Shown one piece after another: positions 10,079 through 18,688 of a DNA stretch of 64,000 nucleotides. Every line of letters begins with the position of its first letter. The stretch's first letter is position 1. The translations under genes were made by a program, and so were the position numbers. Source of the stretch: Arthrobacter agilis (GTDB taxonomy: Bacteria; Actinomycetota; Actinomycetes; Actinomycetales; Micrococcaceae); assembly GCF_006494655.1 (NCBI RefSeq), contig NZ_VHIM01000005.1, forward strand, positions 124,001-188,000, in the 5' to 3' direction. The notes under the pieces were generated by a model. It did no database searches and was not told where the DNA came from. It saw nothing but the letters and a program-made list of their open reading frames with translations.

Positions 10079-11608
10079 ATGGCGGAAAACATCCTCAGGA
10101 TGCACCGCATCACCAAGACCTTCCCTGGCGTGAAGGCACTGCAGGACGTCAACCTCGACGTCGCGCGCGGCGAGGTCCACGCGATCTGCGGGGAGAACGG
10201 GGCCGGTAAATCGACCCTCATGAAAGTGCTGTCGGGTGTCTACCCGCACGGCACGTACGACGGCGACATCGAGTTCGAGGGTCGCGTCGTAGAGTTCAAG
10301 GACATCCGCGACAGCGAACGCGACGGGGTGGTCATCATCCACCAGGAGCTGGCGCTGTCTCCCTTCCTCTCCGTCGCCGAGAACATCTTCCTCGGCAACG
10401 AGCGCGAGAAGCGCGGTTTCGTGAACTGGAACGAGACCAACCTGGAGGCGGCCAAACTGCTCCGCCGCGTCGGACTGGACCTCAGTCCCACGGTGCGTGC
10501 CGGCGACATCGGCGTGGGCAAGCAGCAGCTCGTCGAGATCGCGAAGGCGCTCTCGAAGAACGTGAAGCTGCTGATCCTCGACGAACCCACGGCCGCCCTG
10601 AACGACGAGGACTCCGCGCACCTCCTCGGGCTCGTCAAGGGCCTCCGCTCCGAAGGCATCACCAGCATCATCATCAGCCACAAACTCAACGAGATCCGCG
10701 AGATCGCCGACTCGGTCACCATCCTCCGCGACGGCCGCACCATCGAGACCCTGAGCCTGCACGACGGCTCGGTCACCGAGGAACGCATCATCAAGGGCAT
10801 GGTGGGGCGCGACATGGAGAGCCGCTACCCCGACCGCACGCCGGTGATCAGGGAGGAAGTCCTCCGCGTCGAGGACTGGACCGTGCACCACCCGCAGGAG
10901 AGTTCCCGCGTGATCGTCGACAAGGCGAATCTCTCCGTCCGCGCAGGGGAGGTGGTGGGCATCGCCGGTCTCATGGGCGCCGGCCGCACCGAACTGGCCA
11001 TGAGCATCTTCGGCCGGAGCTACGGCTCCAACATCACCGGCACGCTGTACAAGAACGGGACGCCCATCACGGCGCGGACGGTCGGTGAGGCGATCCGCCA
11101 CGGGATCGCCTACGCCACGGAGGACCGCAAGCGCTACGGCCTCAACCTGATCGACGACATCAAGCGCAACATCTCGGGCGCCGCTCTCGGCAAGCTCGCG
11201 AAACGCGGCTGGGTGGACAGCGGCCGGGAAGCCGTCGTCGCCGGCGACTACCGGACCTCCATGAACATCAAGGCACCGTCCGTCACCGCCGTCACCGGGA
11301 AACTCTCCGGCGGCAACCAGCAGAAGGTGGTGCTCTCGAAGTGGATGTTCTCGGACCCCGACGTCCTGATCCTCGATGAGCCCACCCGCGGGATCGACGT
11401 CGGAGCGAAGTACGAGATCTACACGATCATCAACCGGCTTGCAGCCGAGGGGAAGGCAGTCATCGTCATCTCCTCCGAGCTCCCCGAGCTCCTCGGCATC
11501 TGCGACCGCATCTACACCCTGGCCGAGGGCCGCATCACCGCGGAGGTGCCCATCGCACAGGCCACCCCGGAACTCCTCATGCAATTCATGACCAAGGAAA
11601 AGGACTGA
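10079..11608 (+). CDS. gguA: Sugar ABC transporter, double ATPase subunit
   Basis: Powers the sugar importer from the cytoplasmic face. The 509 residues hold two fused ABC domains, as in the MglA/XylG/GguA group. The first has Walker [10 protein letters not shown] (about residue 40), the signature [13 protein letters not shown] and Walker [12 protein letters not shown]. The second has a degenerate Walker A ([12 protein letters not shown]), signature [14 protein letters not shown] and Walker [13 protein letters not shown]. Start ATG 10079. The permease follows after 4 bases. Confidence 0.93.
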   Translation: MAENILRMHRITKTFPGVKALQDVNLDVARGEVHAICGENGAGKSTLMKVLSGVYPHGTYDGDIEFEGRVVEFKDIRDSERDGVVIIHQELALSPFLSVAENIFLGNEREKRGFVNWNETNLEAAKLLRRVGLDLSPTVRAGDIGVGKQQLVEIAKALSKNVKLLILDEPTAALNDEDSAHLLGLVKGLRSEGITSIIISHKLNEIREIADSVTILRDGRTIETLSLHDGSVTEERIIKGMVGRDMESRYPDRTPVIREEVLRVEDWTVHHPQESSRVIVDKANLSVRAGEVVGIAGLMGAGRTELAMSIFGRSYGSNITGTLYKNGTPITARTVGEAIRHGIAYATEDRKRYGLNLIDDIKRNISGAALGKLAKRGWVDSGREAVVAGDYRTSMNIKAPSVTAVTGKLSGGNQQKVVLSKWMFSDPDVLILDEPTRGIDVGAKYEIYTIINRLAAEGKAVIVISSELPELLGICDRIYTLAEGRITAEVPIAQATPELLMQFMTKEKD

Positions 11609-11612
11609 CTCC

Positions 11613-12848
11613 ATGGCTACCACCGTCAAGGACCCCGCCGTTGCGATGCCGCAACCTCCCGTGAAGCACGGGATCTCCTTCCTGACGAGCAGGCTGCGGC
11701 AGATCGGTATCTTCGTCGCGCTCCTCGTGATCGTCACGCTGTTCCAGGTGTTGACCGGCGGCGCGCTGCTGCAGCCGGACAACGTCTCGAACATCATCGT
11801 GCAGAACAGCTACATCCTGCTCCTGGCGATCGGCATGGTCATGATCATCGTCGCCGGACACATCGACCTGTCCGTCGGATCGGTGGCGGCCTTCGTCGGC
11901 GCCATGTCCGGCATCATGGTGCAGGACTGGTCCTTCCCCTGGTGGCTGGCCTTCATCGTGTCCCTCGTCATCGGCGGCCTCGTGGGGGCCTGGCAGGGAT
12001 TTTGGGTAGCCTATGTGGGCATCCCGGCGTTCATCGTGACCCTCGCGGGCATGCTCGTCTTCCGCGGGCTCACCCAGATCGTCCTCGAGAACCAGCGCAT
12101 CACCGGGTTCCCCGAGGAGTACCGCCAGCTCGGCGGAGGGTTCCTGTTCCCGGGTCTCTTTCCCGCCGAGACGAACATCCTCGACTGGACCACCGTGGGC
12201 CTCGGCGTCATCGCCGTCGTCCTGCTCGTCGTGTCCCAGCTGCGCGGCCGCGCCACGCGTGCCCGCCTCAACCTGGAGGACGAGCCGGCAGCCTGGTTCT
12301 TCACCAAGCTGGCTTTCATCGCCGTCATCATCCTGGGCCTCACCTATCTGCTGGCCGGTTCCCGCAGCGGGACGCCGATCGTGCTGGTGGTGCTCGGGGT
12401 CCTGATCGTCGCCTACAGCCTCGTCATGAGCAACAGCGTCTTCGGCCGGCACATCTACGCACGCGGTGGCAACCTGCAGGCAGCCCAGCTGTCGGGGGTC
12501 AACACGAAGCGCATCGACTTCATGCTCTTCGTCAACATGGGTGTGCTCGCAGCGCTCGCCGGCCTCATCTTCACCGGCCGGCTCAACTCCGCCGGGCCGG
12601 GTGCGGGCAACCTCTTCGAGCTCGACGCCATCGCCGCAGCATTCATCGGTGGGGCCGCCGTCACGGGCGGCGTCGGAACGGTGATCGGGGCCATCACGGG
12701 CGGGCTCATCATGGGCGTGCTCAACAACGGCATGTCCCTGCTCGGCGTCGGTATCGACTACCAGCAGTTCATCAAGGGCATGGTGCTCCTGCTGGCTGTC
12801 GGCTTCGACGTCTTCAACAAGCGCCGTGCCTCCAGCGCGCTGAAGTAG
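11613..12848 (+). CDS. gguB: Sugar ABC transporter permease
   Basis: Membrane channel of the importer, 411 residues with about ten hydrophobic segments. The family motif for ribose/xylose-type permeases is clear (HIDLSVGSVAAFVGA, then FIGGAAVTGGVGTVIGAITGGL near the C-terminus). Charged linkers (RGRATRARLNLEDEP, around 210-225) form an inner loop. It is the last gene of the arabinose operon. Two hairpins follow, the second with a T-rich tail. Confidence 0.93.
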   Translation: MATTVKDPAVAMPQPPVKHGISFLTSRLRQIGIFVALLVIVTLFQVLTGGALLQPDNVSNIIVQNSYILLLAIGMVMIIVAGHIDLSVGSVAAFVGAMSGIMVQDWSFPWWLAFIVSLVIGGLVGAWQGFWVAYVGIPAFIVTLAGMLVFRGLTQIVLENQRITGFPEEYRQLGGGFLFPGLFPAETNILDWTTVGLGVIAVVLLVVSQLRGRATRARLNLEDEPAAWFFTKLAFIAVIILGLTYLLAGSRSGTPIVLVVLGVLIVAYSLVMSNSVFGRHIYARGGNLQAAQLSGVNTKRIDFMLFVNMGVLAALAGLIFTGRLNSAGPGAGNLFELDAIAAAFIGGAAVTGGVGTVIGAITGGLIMGVLNNGMSLLGVGIDYQQFIKGMVLLLAVGFDVFNKRRASSALK

Positions 12849-12862
12849 AGAAAAAAGAAAAA

Positions 12863-12960
12863 GCCGGACGGGCGTAACTTCTCCGTCCGGCCCTGCGATT
12901 ACCTGTATGTAAGTGCCGCACCGAGGCTTATCCCCCAACGGGCCTCGGTGCGGCCTTTTC
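12863..12960 (+). terminator. Tandem terminators after the arabinose operon
   Basis: First hairpin: 9-bp stem 12863-12871 with 12883-12891, preceded by an A-rich run. Second hairpin: 13-bp stem 12915-12927 with 12942-12954, followed by CTTTTCATTT. The second has the form of an intrinsic terminator for the upstream operon. Confidence 0.8.
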
Positions 12961-13072
12961 ATTTCCCTTGTCATGTCCCTTGTCATTGTCGAGGCCTTCC
13001 GGGGCCGACGCCCCGGGGCGGGAAGCACCGGTTACGATGGTGTCGCCGTCCCGCCCGAACAAGGAACCGACC

Positions 13073-13627
13073 GTGGCCACAGCCCTGCCTGACGATGCGC
13101 TCACCCGCGCTCAAGCAGGCGAACCCGCGGCCTTCTCCCTCCTCTATCAGGCCCTCGGCCCGGCGGTGCTGGGGTACTTCGCGGGTCGCGGGTCGGAGGA
13201 TCCCGAGGCGCTGACGCAGGATGTGTTCCTGACCGTCTTCTCGAAGCTCGAGGCGGTCACCGGAGGGCTCCCGGGTCTGCGCACCTTCACATTCTCCGTG
13301 GCGCACGCGCGGCACGTCGACGAGGTGCGGAGAAGGACCCGCACACCCGTCCTCGTAGGCTACGAGGCCGACGGCGACACCCGCTCCACCGAGTCGGCGG
13401 AAGCCGTGGTGCTCGACAGGCTGGACGCCGGCCTAGCGGGTGGGCTGCTGGCCCAGGTGAATGCCGACCAGCGCGAGGTCCTCCTGCTGCGCATCGTCGC
13501 GGAACTGCCGATCGACCAGGTCGCCGAGATCCTCGGACGGTCGGCAGGATCCGTCAAGCAGTTGCAGCGGCGGGGACTGCTCAAGTTGAAGGAACTCGTA
13601 CAACCCAACGAATCGGAAGCGCTATGA
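13073..13627 (+). CDS. RNA polymerase sigma factor, ECF-like
   Basis: A 184-residue alternative sigma factor. Region 2 spans LTRAQAGEPAAFSLLYQALGPAVLGYF to the DEVRRR helix (about residues 9-90); region 4 is the HTH REVLLLRIVAELPIDQVAEILGRSAGSVKQLQRRGL near the end. I chose GTG 13073 because AAGGA lies 7 bases upstream; an in-frame ATG at 13037 is possible. The stop overlaps the ATG of the next gene (ATGA), as in sigma/anti-sigma pairs. The promoters it recognises are unknown. Confidence 0.85.
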   Translation: MATALPDDALTRAQAGEPAAFSLLYQALGPAVLGYFAGRGSEDPEALTQDVFLTVFSKLEAVTGGLPGLRTFTFSVAHARHVDEVRRRTRTPVLVGYEADGDTRSTESAEAVVLDRLDAGLAGGLLAQVNADQREVLLLRIVAELPIDQVAEILGRSAGSVKQLQRRGLLKLKELVQPNESEAL

Positions 13628-15084
13628 CTGCACGTGACACCCCGGCGCCGGAGCCCGTGCAGAGTCTCCTGGACGAGGCGGGCCTTTCCCACGACCAACG
13701 GCTCGACGACGTGCTGCAGAGCATCCGGGACCTCGGCACAGGACCCGAACCTGAGTGCTCCGCGGAGCTCGCCCAGCTGATGTCCGACGGCGGCCGGCCC
13801 GGCCAGAGCCGCCGGCACAAGCGGCGGATCACGTTCATCGGAGGCGCGCTCGCCGTCTCCATGGGCGTCGGGATGTCCGGGGTCGCGGCGGGAACCCTGC
13901 ATCTTCCGGGGCATACCGGGGAATCGTTCGATGCCACGGCGCGCTTCAGCGTCCGTGACAGTGCGGATCGTCTCGAGGCCGGGGGGCACGTCCGGACCGG
14001 GCCAGATCCCCTGACCGACGCCGGAACGACGCCGGTACCGACAGCTGAGCGGCCGTCCGGCGCGGGCAGCCCCGTCCCCGGTGATTCCGGCGGGTCATCG
14101 ACGACTGCCGTGCATGCCGTGCCTGTCGCGCCGCTCCCGCCGCTCCCACAGGGACCCGGCCAGGCCCGGACGGCGTCCGACGCCGGGTCCGTGCCCGCCG
14201 CGCCGCTCCCGCAGGGAACCGGCGAGGCCCGGACTGCGCCCGACGCCGGGTCGCTGCCTGCCGTGCCGCTCCCGCCCACGACCGGCGAGGTCGGCAGCCC
14301 GGCGCGATCATCGGCGCCCGGTCCCGCCGATGCCCGTTCGGGCGTATCATCCGTGGCTCCGACGCGGGCAGGCGAGGACGCTGCCTCCGATGTGGCTGCA
14401 GCGGCCGAGACCGCAGCACACCGCTCGGTGACCGTTCCGGCTGTGAGCGGCCCGGCGGAGGGCCCGACAACGACCACGCGGCTGGCGAGCTCTCCCGTCC
14501 CCGGTCAGCGGAGGGAGACCGGGGACGCGCGGCCGGTTGCTCCGTCCGGGGACGCCCGGGTGGACGGTGCCCTGCTCCGCGACCGCTTCAGCGCGACATC
14601 CCCGACGACAGGTGGGAGCCCCGTGATGTCGACCCTGTGGCTCCGTGCAGCGGCGCCGCAGCCGGAGGACACCTCGACCCTCTCCTACCCGGTCCTGACG
14701 GATTCCGACCTCGGGGGCCTGTTCCCTGTGGAAGCGGGGGTGTACGGTCCTGACCCGGCTGACGTCCCCGGGGGCTCCATCGAGCCGGCCGACCCACAGG
14801 ACGCGAAACCCGCTCCCAGCCCGGTGCCCACCGGCGGCGACCCGGCACCCGGGGTCGGCCCGTCGGCGGTTCCGGAGGTCGATCAGGGCGCTCCGCCCGA
14901 GCAGGTCGCCGCTGCCGGCGCGGGAACGGGTGCGGAGGTCGCTGCGGACGCGGAAGCGGTCGCGGACGTGACGGTCGGTGGCGATGGAGGAACCGGTGCC
15001 ACTCCCCCCGAGGAGACTCTCCAGGAGATCCCGGACGAGGCTCCGAAGACGCTGCAGGGCGGGCCCAGCCCTTCGGACGGCTGA
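13624..15084 (+). CDS. Membrane-anchored sigma-factor partner, probable anti-sigma
   Basis: 486 residues: a cytoplasmic head of about 70 residues, a basic patch (SRRHKRR) followed by one membrane segment (TFIGGALAVSMGVGMSGVAA, roughly 75-94), then nearly 400 residues of Pro/Ala/Gly/Thr-rich sequence expected outside the cell. No zinc-binding HxxxCxxC anti-sigma motif is visible. An approximately 21-residue repeat (PLPQ-GTGEARTAPDAGS and variants) occurs near residues 175-220. Coupling to the sigma gene suggests an anti-sigma factor; that is inference. No recognised sensor domain was seen. Confidence 0.6.
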   Translation: MTARDTPAPEPVQSLLDEAGLSHDQRLDDVLQSIRDLGTGPEPECSAELAQLMSDGGRPGQSRRHKRRITFIGGALAVSMGVGMSGVAAGTLHLPGHTGESFDATARFSVRDSADRLEAGGHVRTGPDPLTDAGTTPVPTAERPSGAGSPVPGDSGGSSTTAVHAVPVAPLPPLPQGPGQARTASDAGSVPAAPLPQGTGEARTAPDAGSLPAVPLPPTTGEVGSPARSSAPGPADARSGVSSVAPTRAGEDAASDVAAAAETAAHRSVTVPAVSGPAEGPTTTTRLASSPVPGQRRETGDARPVAPSGDARVDGALLRDRFSATSPTTGGSPVMSTLWLRAAAPQPEDTSTLSYPVLTDSDLGGLFPVEAGVYGPDPADVPGGSIEPADPQDAKPAPSPVPTGGDPAPGVGPSAVPEVDQGAPPEQVAAAGAGTGAEVAADAEAVADVTVGGDGGTGATPPEETLQEIPDEAPKTLQGGPSPSDG

Positions 15085-15102
15085 CGACGCGGCCGGTCCC
15101 GC

Positions 15103-15606
15103 CTAGGAGGTGATCTGCCGCTTCGAGGAGATGACCCCCGTGTTGAACCCCGCCAGGTTGAGCCCGCCGTGGAAGCGTGCATGCTCGATCTTGAGGCAGC
15201 GGTCCATCACCACATCGAGGCCCGCGGCCTCCGCCGAGCGTGCCACGTCCTCGTGCCAGGAGCCGAGCTGCAGCCACAGCGCCTTCGCCCCGACCTCGAG
15301 CGTCTCCTCCAGCACGGACGGCAGGTCGTCGTGCTTCCGGAACACGTCGACGACGTCGGGCACCTCCGGGAGGTCCTTCAGCGACGCGTAGGCCGGCTGC
15401 CCGAGGATCTCTTTCGCCACCGGATTGACGAAGTACAGGCGGTAGGGCGAGGACGACTGCAGGTAGGTCGCCACGAAGTAGGAGGCCCGGGACGGCTTGT
15501 CGGACGCCCCGACGATCGCCACGGACCGTGCGTTCCGGAGGAGAGCCAGTCGCTCCGGGGCAGACGGTCCCTCCCAGGTCCGCGTCGGTGCTTCCGATCC
15601 GCTCAT
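15103..15606 (-). CDS. CoA_binding (Rossmann) domain protein
   Basis: 167 residues forming one CoA_binding/YccU-like Rossmann domain: SVAIVGASDKPSRASYF nucleotide loop at about 29-45, YFVNPVAKEILGQPAY, ALWLQLGSWHEDVA and VVMDRCLKIEH. The cytoplasmic role is not established. It is the third gene of a SAM-riboswitch operon, its ATG overlapping the metY stop (ATGA), which points to a job in sulfur or methionine metabolism. A paralogue lies at 24780. Confidence 0.85.
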   Translation of the reverse strand: MSGSEAPTRTWEGPSAPERLALLRNARSVAIVGASDKPSRASYFVATYLQSSSPYRLYFVNPVAKEILGQPAYASLKDLPEVPDVVDVFRKHDDLPSVLEETLEVGAKALWLQLGSWHEDVARSAEAAGLDVVMDRCLKIEHARFHGGLNLAGFNTGVISSKRQITS

Positions 15607-16982
15607 GCTCCCACTCCTACTGCGCGCGTAGCCGACGCGTCGTCGTCCTTCCCTCCGGCGGCCTCCTGCGGGAGATCGTCGAAGGCCTCGTCCGCGGCGT
15701 CGGTGGCGAGGGTGAGCGCCTGGTCGAGGTCCCACAGGATGTCGTCGAGGTCCTCGAGGCCCACCGAGATGCGGACGAGGTCCTCGGGCACGCCGGCGGC
15801 CGCCAGCTGCTCCGTGGAGAGCTGCTGGTGCGTCGTCGAACCCGGGTGGATCACGAGGGTGCGGGAGTCGCCGACGTTCGCGAGGTGTGATGCCAGCTGC
15901 AGGGACTCGATGAACTTCTGTCCCGCCTTGCGGCCGCCCCTGACGCCGAAGCTGAACACCGAGCCCGGCCCCTGCGGCAGGTAGGTCTGCGCCCGCGCGT
16001 GATGCGGATGCGTGGGCAGCCCGGCGTAGTTGACGTATTCCACGCGAGGATCGGCCTGCAGCCACTGTGCCACGGCCAGCGCGTTCTCGAGGTGTTCGTC
16101 GAGGCGCTGCGCGAGGGTCTCGACGCCCTGCAGGAGCTGGAAGGCCGACGACGGCGAGAGGGACGGGCCGATATCACGCAGCTGCTCGGTGCGGAGCTTG
16201 GTGAGGAAACCGTACTCGCCGAAGTTCGCCCACCACTGGATGTTGCCGTAGGAGGGCACGGGCTCGGTCATCATGGGGAATTTGCCGTTGCCCCAGTCGA
16301 ACCGGCCGCTCTCCACGATCACGCCGCCGAGTGTGGTGCCGTGCCCACCGATGAATTTGGTGGCCGAGTGGATCACGATGTCCGCGCCGTGTTCGATGGG
16401 CCGCACCAGATACGGCGTGCTGAGCGTGGAGTCGACGATGAAGGGGATGCCGGCGTCGTGCGCGACTTCCGCCAGGCCGGCGAGGTCCGAGATCTCGCCG
16501 GACGGGTTCGCGATCACCTCCGCATAGACGGCTTTCGTGTTCTCCCGGATGGCGGCCGCGTAATCGGCAGGATCGGTTCCGGGAACGAAGGTCGTCTCGA
16601 TGCCGAAGCGCCGCAGCGTGACGTCGAGCTGCGTGACGGTCCCGCCGTAGAGCTGCGACGCGGCGACGATGTGGTCGCCCGCCTGGCAGAGCGCCGCGAA
16701 GGTGATGAATTCGGCGCTCATGCCCGACGCCGTCGCCACCGCCCTGATGCCCCCTTCGAGGGAGGCGATGCGCTCCTCGAACGCCGCCACGGTGGGATTG
16801 CCGATGCGCGAGTAGATGTTGCCGTACTTCTGCAGGGCGAAGAGGTTGGCGGCGTCATTGGTGTCCTTGAACACGAACGACGTCGTCTGATAGATCGGCA
16901 CGGCACGTGCCCCGTGGGTGGCGTCGGGGGTGCCGCCGGCGTGGAGTGCGCGCGTACGGAAACCGAAGGAACGTTCTGCCAT
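15603..16982 (-). CDS. metY: O-acetylhomoserine sulfhydrylase
   Basis: A PLP enzyme that makes homocysteine from O-acetylhomoserine and sulfide (or methionine from methanethiol). The 459 residues follow the Cys/Met-metabolism fold: FRTRALHAGGTPDATHGARAVPIYQTTSF, YSRIGNPTVAAFEERIASLEGG, and the PLP lysine in HSATKFIGGHGTTLGG. Its start ATG overlaps the sfnG stop and its stop overlaps the downstream ATG, so all three genes are coupled behind one SAM riboswitch. About 25 residues at the C-terminus are an extra acidic/Ala-rich tail. Confidence 0.94.
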   Translation of the reverse strand: MAERSFGFRTRALHAGGTPDATHGARAVPIYQTTSFVFKDTNDAANLFALQKYGNIYSRIGNPTVAAFEERIASLEGGIRAVATASGMSAEFITFAALCQAGDHIVAASQLYGGTVTQLDVTLRRFGIETTFVPGTDPADYAAAIRENTKAVYAEVIANPSGEISDLAGLAEVAHDAGIPFIVDSTLSTPYLVRPIEHGADIVIHSATKFIGGHGTTLGGVIVESGRFDWGNGKFPMMTEPVPSYGNIQWWANFGEYGFLTKLRTEQLRDIGPSLSPSSAFQLLQGVETLAQRLDEHLENALAVAQWLQADPRVEYVNYAGLPTHPHHARAQTYLPQGPGSVFSFGVRGGRKAGQKFIESLQLASHLANVGDSRTLVIHPGSTTHQQLSTEQLAAAGVPEDLVRISVGLEDLDDILWDLDQALTLATDAADEAFDDLPQEAAGGKDDDASATRAVGVGA

Positions 16983-18148
16983 CAGACACCTGCCTTGCTC
17001 GGGAGTGTTCCGGCGAGGGTCTCGTCCGGATCGAAGTCGACGTCTGCCCTGCGTGCCGCGTCCGCCTCGAGTTCGCGGACGATCGGCAGCACGTCCGCGC
17101 CGAAGGCGGCGACCTCCTCCTGGAAGTGCAGGTAGCACGTGAGGAAGAGATTCACGCCGATCTTCTTGTACTCGACGATGCGCTCGGCGATCTGCTCCGG
17201 CGTGCCGATGAGCTGCGTCCTGAAGCCGTCGTTGTACTGCACCAGGTCCTCGAACGAGGAGTCAGCCCACATGCCCTTGCCGTCCTTCGTCGACGCCCCG
17301 GCCTCCTGCACGGCGTCACGGAAGCCCTCGACGGCGGGGCGGTGCGCTTTCTCGACGATCTCCCGGAGGGTGTCGCGCGCTTCCTTCTCCGAGTCACGCG
17401 CGATCACGAACCCGTTGAGCCCGTAGCGAGGCCGGCGGCCGGCCACGGCGGCCGAGGCCTGCACGCCGGCGATGTTCTCCTTGAAGCCCTCGAGGTCCTT
17501 GCCGTTGGAGAAGTACCAGTCGGCCACGCGGCCCGCCGTCGCCTGCGCGGCCGTCGAGTTGCCGCCGAAGAAGACCTCCGGGTGGGGGCGGCCGGGTACG
17601 TCGACCGGGGCAGGGCTCAGGGTGAAGTTGTTGATGTCGTAGTACTTCCCCGACTGGCTGTAGCCCTGCTCGGTCCACAGCCCGCGCAGCACGCGGATGA
17701 ACTCCTCCGTGCGGACGTACCGCTCGTCGTGCTCCAGCCAGTCGAGGCCGAAGTTCACGAACTCGTCCTTGAGCCAGCCGGAGACGACGTTCACGGCGGC
17801 CCGGCCGTTGGAGATGTGATCGGCGGTGATGATGAATTTTGCGAGGACCCCGGGGTGCCACATGCCGGGATGGACCGCGGCGATCACCTTGAGCTTCTCG
17901 GTCGCGGCCAGGAGTGCCAGGGAGAACGACGTCGCCTCGTGTTGCTTGTCGGCGCCGTAGGACGCGGCATACCGGGTCTGGGACAGTGCGTACTCGAAGC
18001 CGGCGTCCTCCGCGATGCGGGCCAGCTTCCGGTTGTAGTCGAAGTCCCAGCTGGTGCGCTGCTCGATGGTCGAGACCACCAGCCCGCCGCTCACGTTGGG
18101 TACCCAGTAGGCGAACTTCAGGGGAGTGGAAAGGTCGGCAACGCTCAT
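16982..18148 (-). CDS. sfnG: FMNH2-dependent dimethylsulfone monooxygenase, SfnG-like
   Basis: A luciferase-like flavin monooxygenase of 388 residues. Its N-terminal half (KFAYWVPNVSGGLVVSTIEQ..., DYNRKLARIAEDAGFEYALSQ, VNVVSGWLKDEF, WLEHDERYVRTEEFIRVLRG) closely follows SfnG, which oxidises dimethylsulfone to methanesulfinate. Start ATG 18148, with GGAGG 7 bases upstream; an ATG 12 bases earlier lacks a ribosome site. SAM-riboswitch control means expression when methionine is scarce, consistent with sulfur scavenging. No partner flavin reductase lies in the window. Confidence 0.85.
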   Translation of the reverse strand: MSVADLSTPLKFAYWVPNVSGGLVVSTIEQRTSWDFDYNRKLARIAEDAGFEYALSQTRYAASYGADKQHEATSFSLALLAATEKLKVIAAVHPGMWHPGVLAKFIITADHISNGRAAVNVVSGWLKDEFVNFGLDWLEHDERYVRTEEFIRVLRGLWTEQGYSQSGKYYDINNFTLSPAPVDVPGRPHPEVFFGGNSTAAQATAGRVADWYFSNGKDLEGFKENIAGVQASAAVAGRRPRYGLNGFVIARDSEKEARDTLREIVEKAHRPAVEGFRDAVQEAGASTKDGKGMWADSSFEDLVQYNDGFRTQLIGTPEQIAERIVEYKKIGVNLFLTCYLHFQEEVAAFGADVLPIVRELEADAARRADVDFDPDETLAGTLPSKAGV

Positions 18149-18159
18149 CGTGTCCTCCA

Positions 18160-18262
18160 TCGTTCTGGCAGTAGCACCCTACTGTCACCGCGGGAGGCGG
18201 TGGCCAGGGTTGCTGCGGCGTCAGTGAGCCAGATCTCTCAGCCGCTCGGGATGGTCAAGCAT
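18160..18262 (-). promoter_or_regulatory. SAM-I (S-box) riboswitch upstream of sfnG-metY
   Basis: Read on the minus strand, the leader has the S-box order: GAGCGGCTGAGAGATCTGG, TGACGCCGCAGCAACC, a variable GC-rich stem, then GGTGCTA and a closing CCAG about 25 bases before the sfnG start. The GCAACC and GGTGCTA blocks are the conserved SAM-binding core. No intrinsic terminator with a T-tract lies between the aptamer and the gene, so translational control through the ribosome site is likely. A possible promoter (TTGGCT-17-CACACT) lies just upstream on the minus strand. Confidence 0.88.
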
Positions 18263-18411
18263 GAGTGTGACACCGGCATGGCCGGTAGCCAAACAATGTG
18301 TCGTCCTGAGGCGCGCGGGCTGCGCGTGCGGCCTACGAGCAGCCTATGGGCGACCGGTGCGGCACGCTTCGCTCGGGAGGCGCCGGGGCAGGGTACGACG
18401 CGTTACACAAA

Positions 18412-18441
18412 TGTGACAAACCGGAGGAGTGCTGGGTATCG
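18412..18441 (+). promoter_or_regulatory. Putative promoter for the LysM/NlpC gene
   Basis: GTGACA (18412-18417) and TATCGT (18436-18441) are separated by 18 bases. They lie about 30 bases before the c-di-AMP riboswitch, as expected for its start of transcription. The overlapping TTACACAAATGTGA resembles a CRP-family half-palindrome; this is weak. Confidence 0.4.
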
Positions 18442-18469
18442 TCATTGCGTGCTCCCGTCCATGTGGGGC

Positions 18470-18677
18470 GCTCCCGACGGATTGCCGAGCCCTGCCGCCG
18501 GCCGGGATACGTCCGCACCTTCGAAGGCAGGGACGGGGGAACCATCAGTTCCACCGGGCGCGCAGGATCACCTGCACGCGTCCTCGGGGTTAAGTCGCAC
18601 CGCATCGCCCACCGGCGCTGCCCGCGGCCGGGTGACTCCCATCCGAACCCGACAGCTCACCCCGCAGGCATGGGAGA
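18470..18677 (+). promoter_or_regulatory. c-di-AMP (ydaO-yuaA type) riboswitch
   Basis: The leader carries the ydaO motif blocks in order: GCCGAGCCCTGCCGCC (about 18483), GGGGGAACC (about 18536), CGGGGTTAAGTCGC (about 18585) and CCCGACAGCTCACCCCGCAGGC (about 18648, conserved core GACAGCT-ACC-CG-AGGC), closed by a CTCCC/GGGAG outer pairing. This class commonly controls cell-wall hydrolase genes in Actinobacteria and switches them off when c-di-AMP is high. The outer stem ends about a dozen bases before the start codon, next to the GAGAGG ribosome site. Confidence 0.85.
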
Positions 18678-18688
18678 GGTACAGAACC

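Noticed and set aside
16907-18688. An open frame extends about 1.8 kb upstream of the LysM/NlpC gene
   Set aside because: It runs antisense through sfnG and over both riboswitches; a signal peptide, ribosome site and ATG at 18689 mark the true start.
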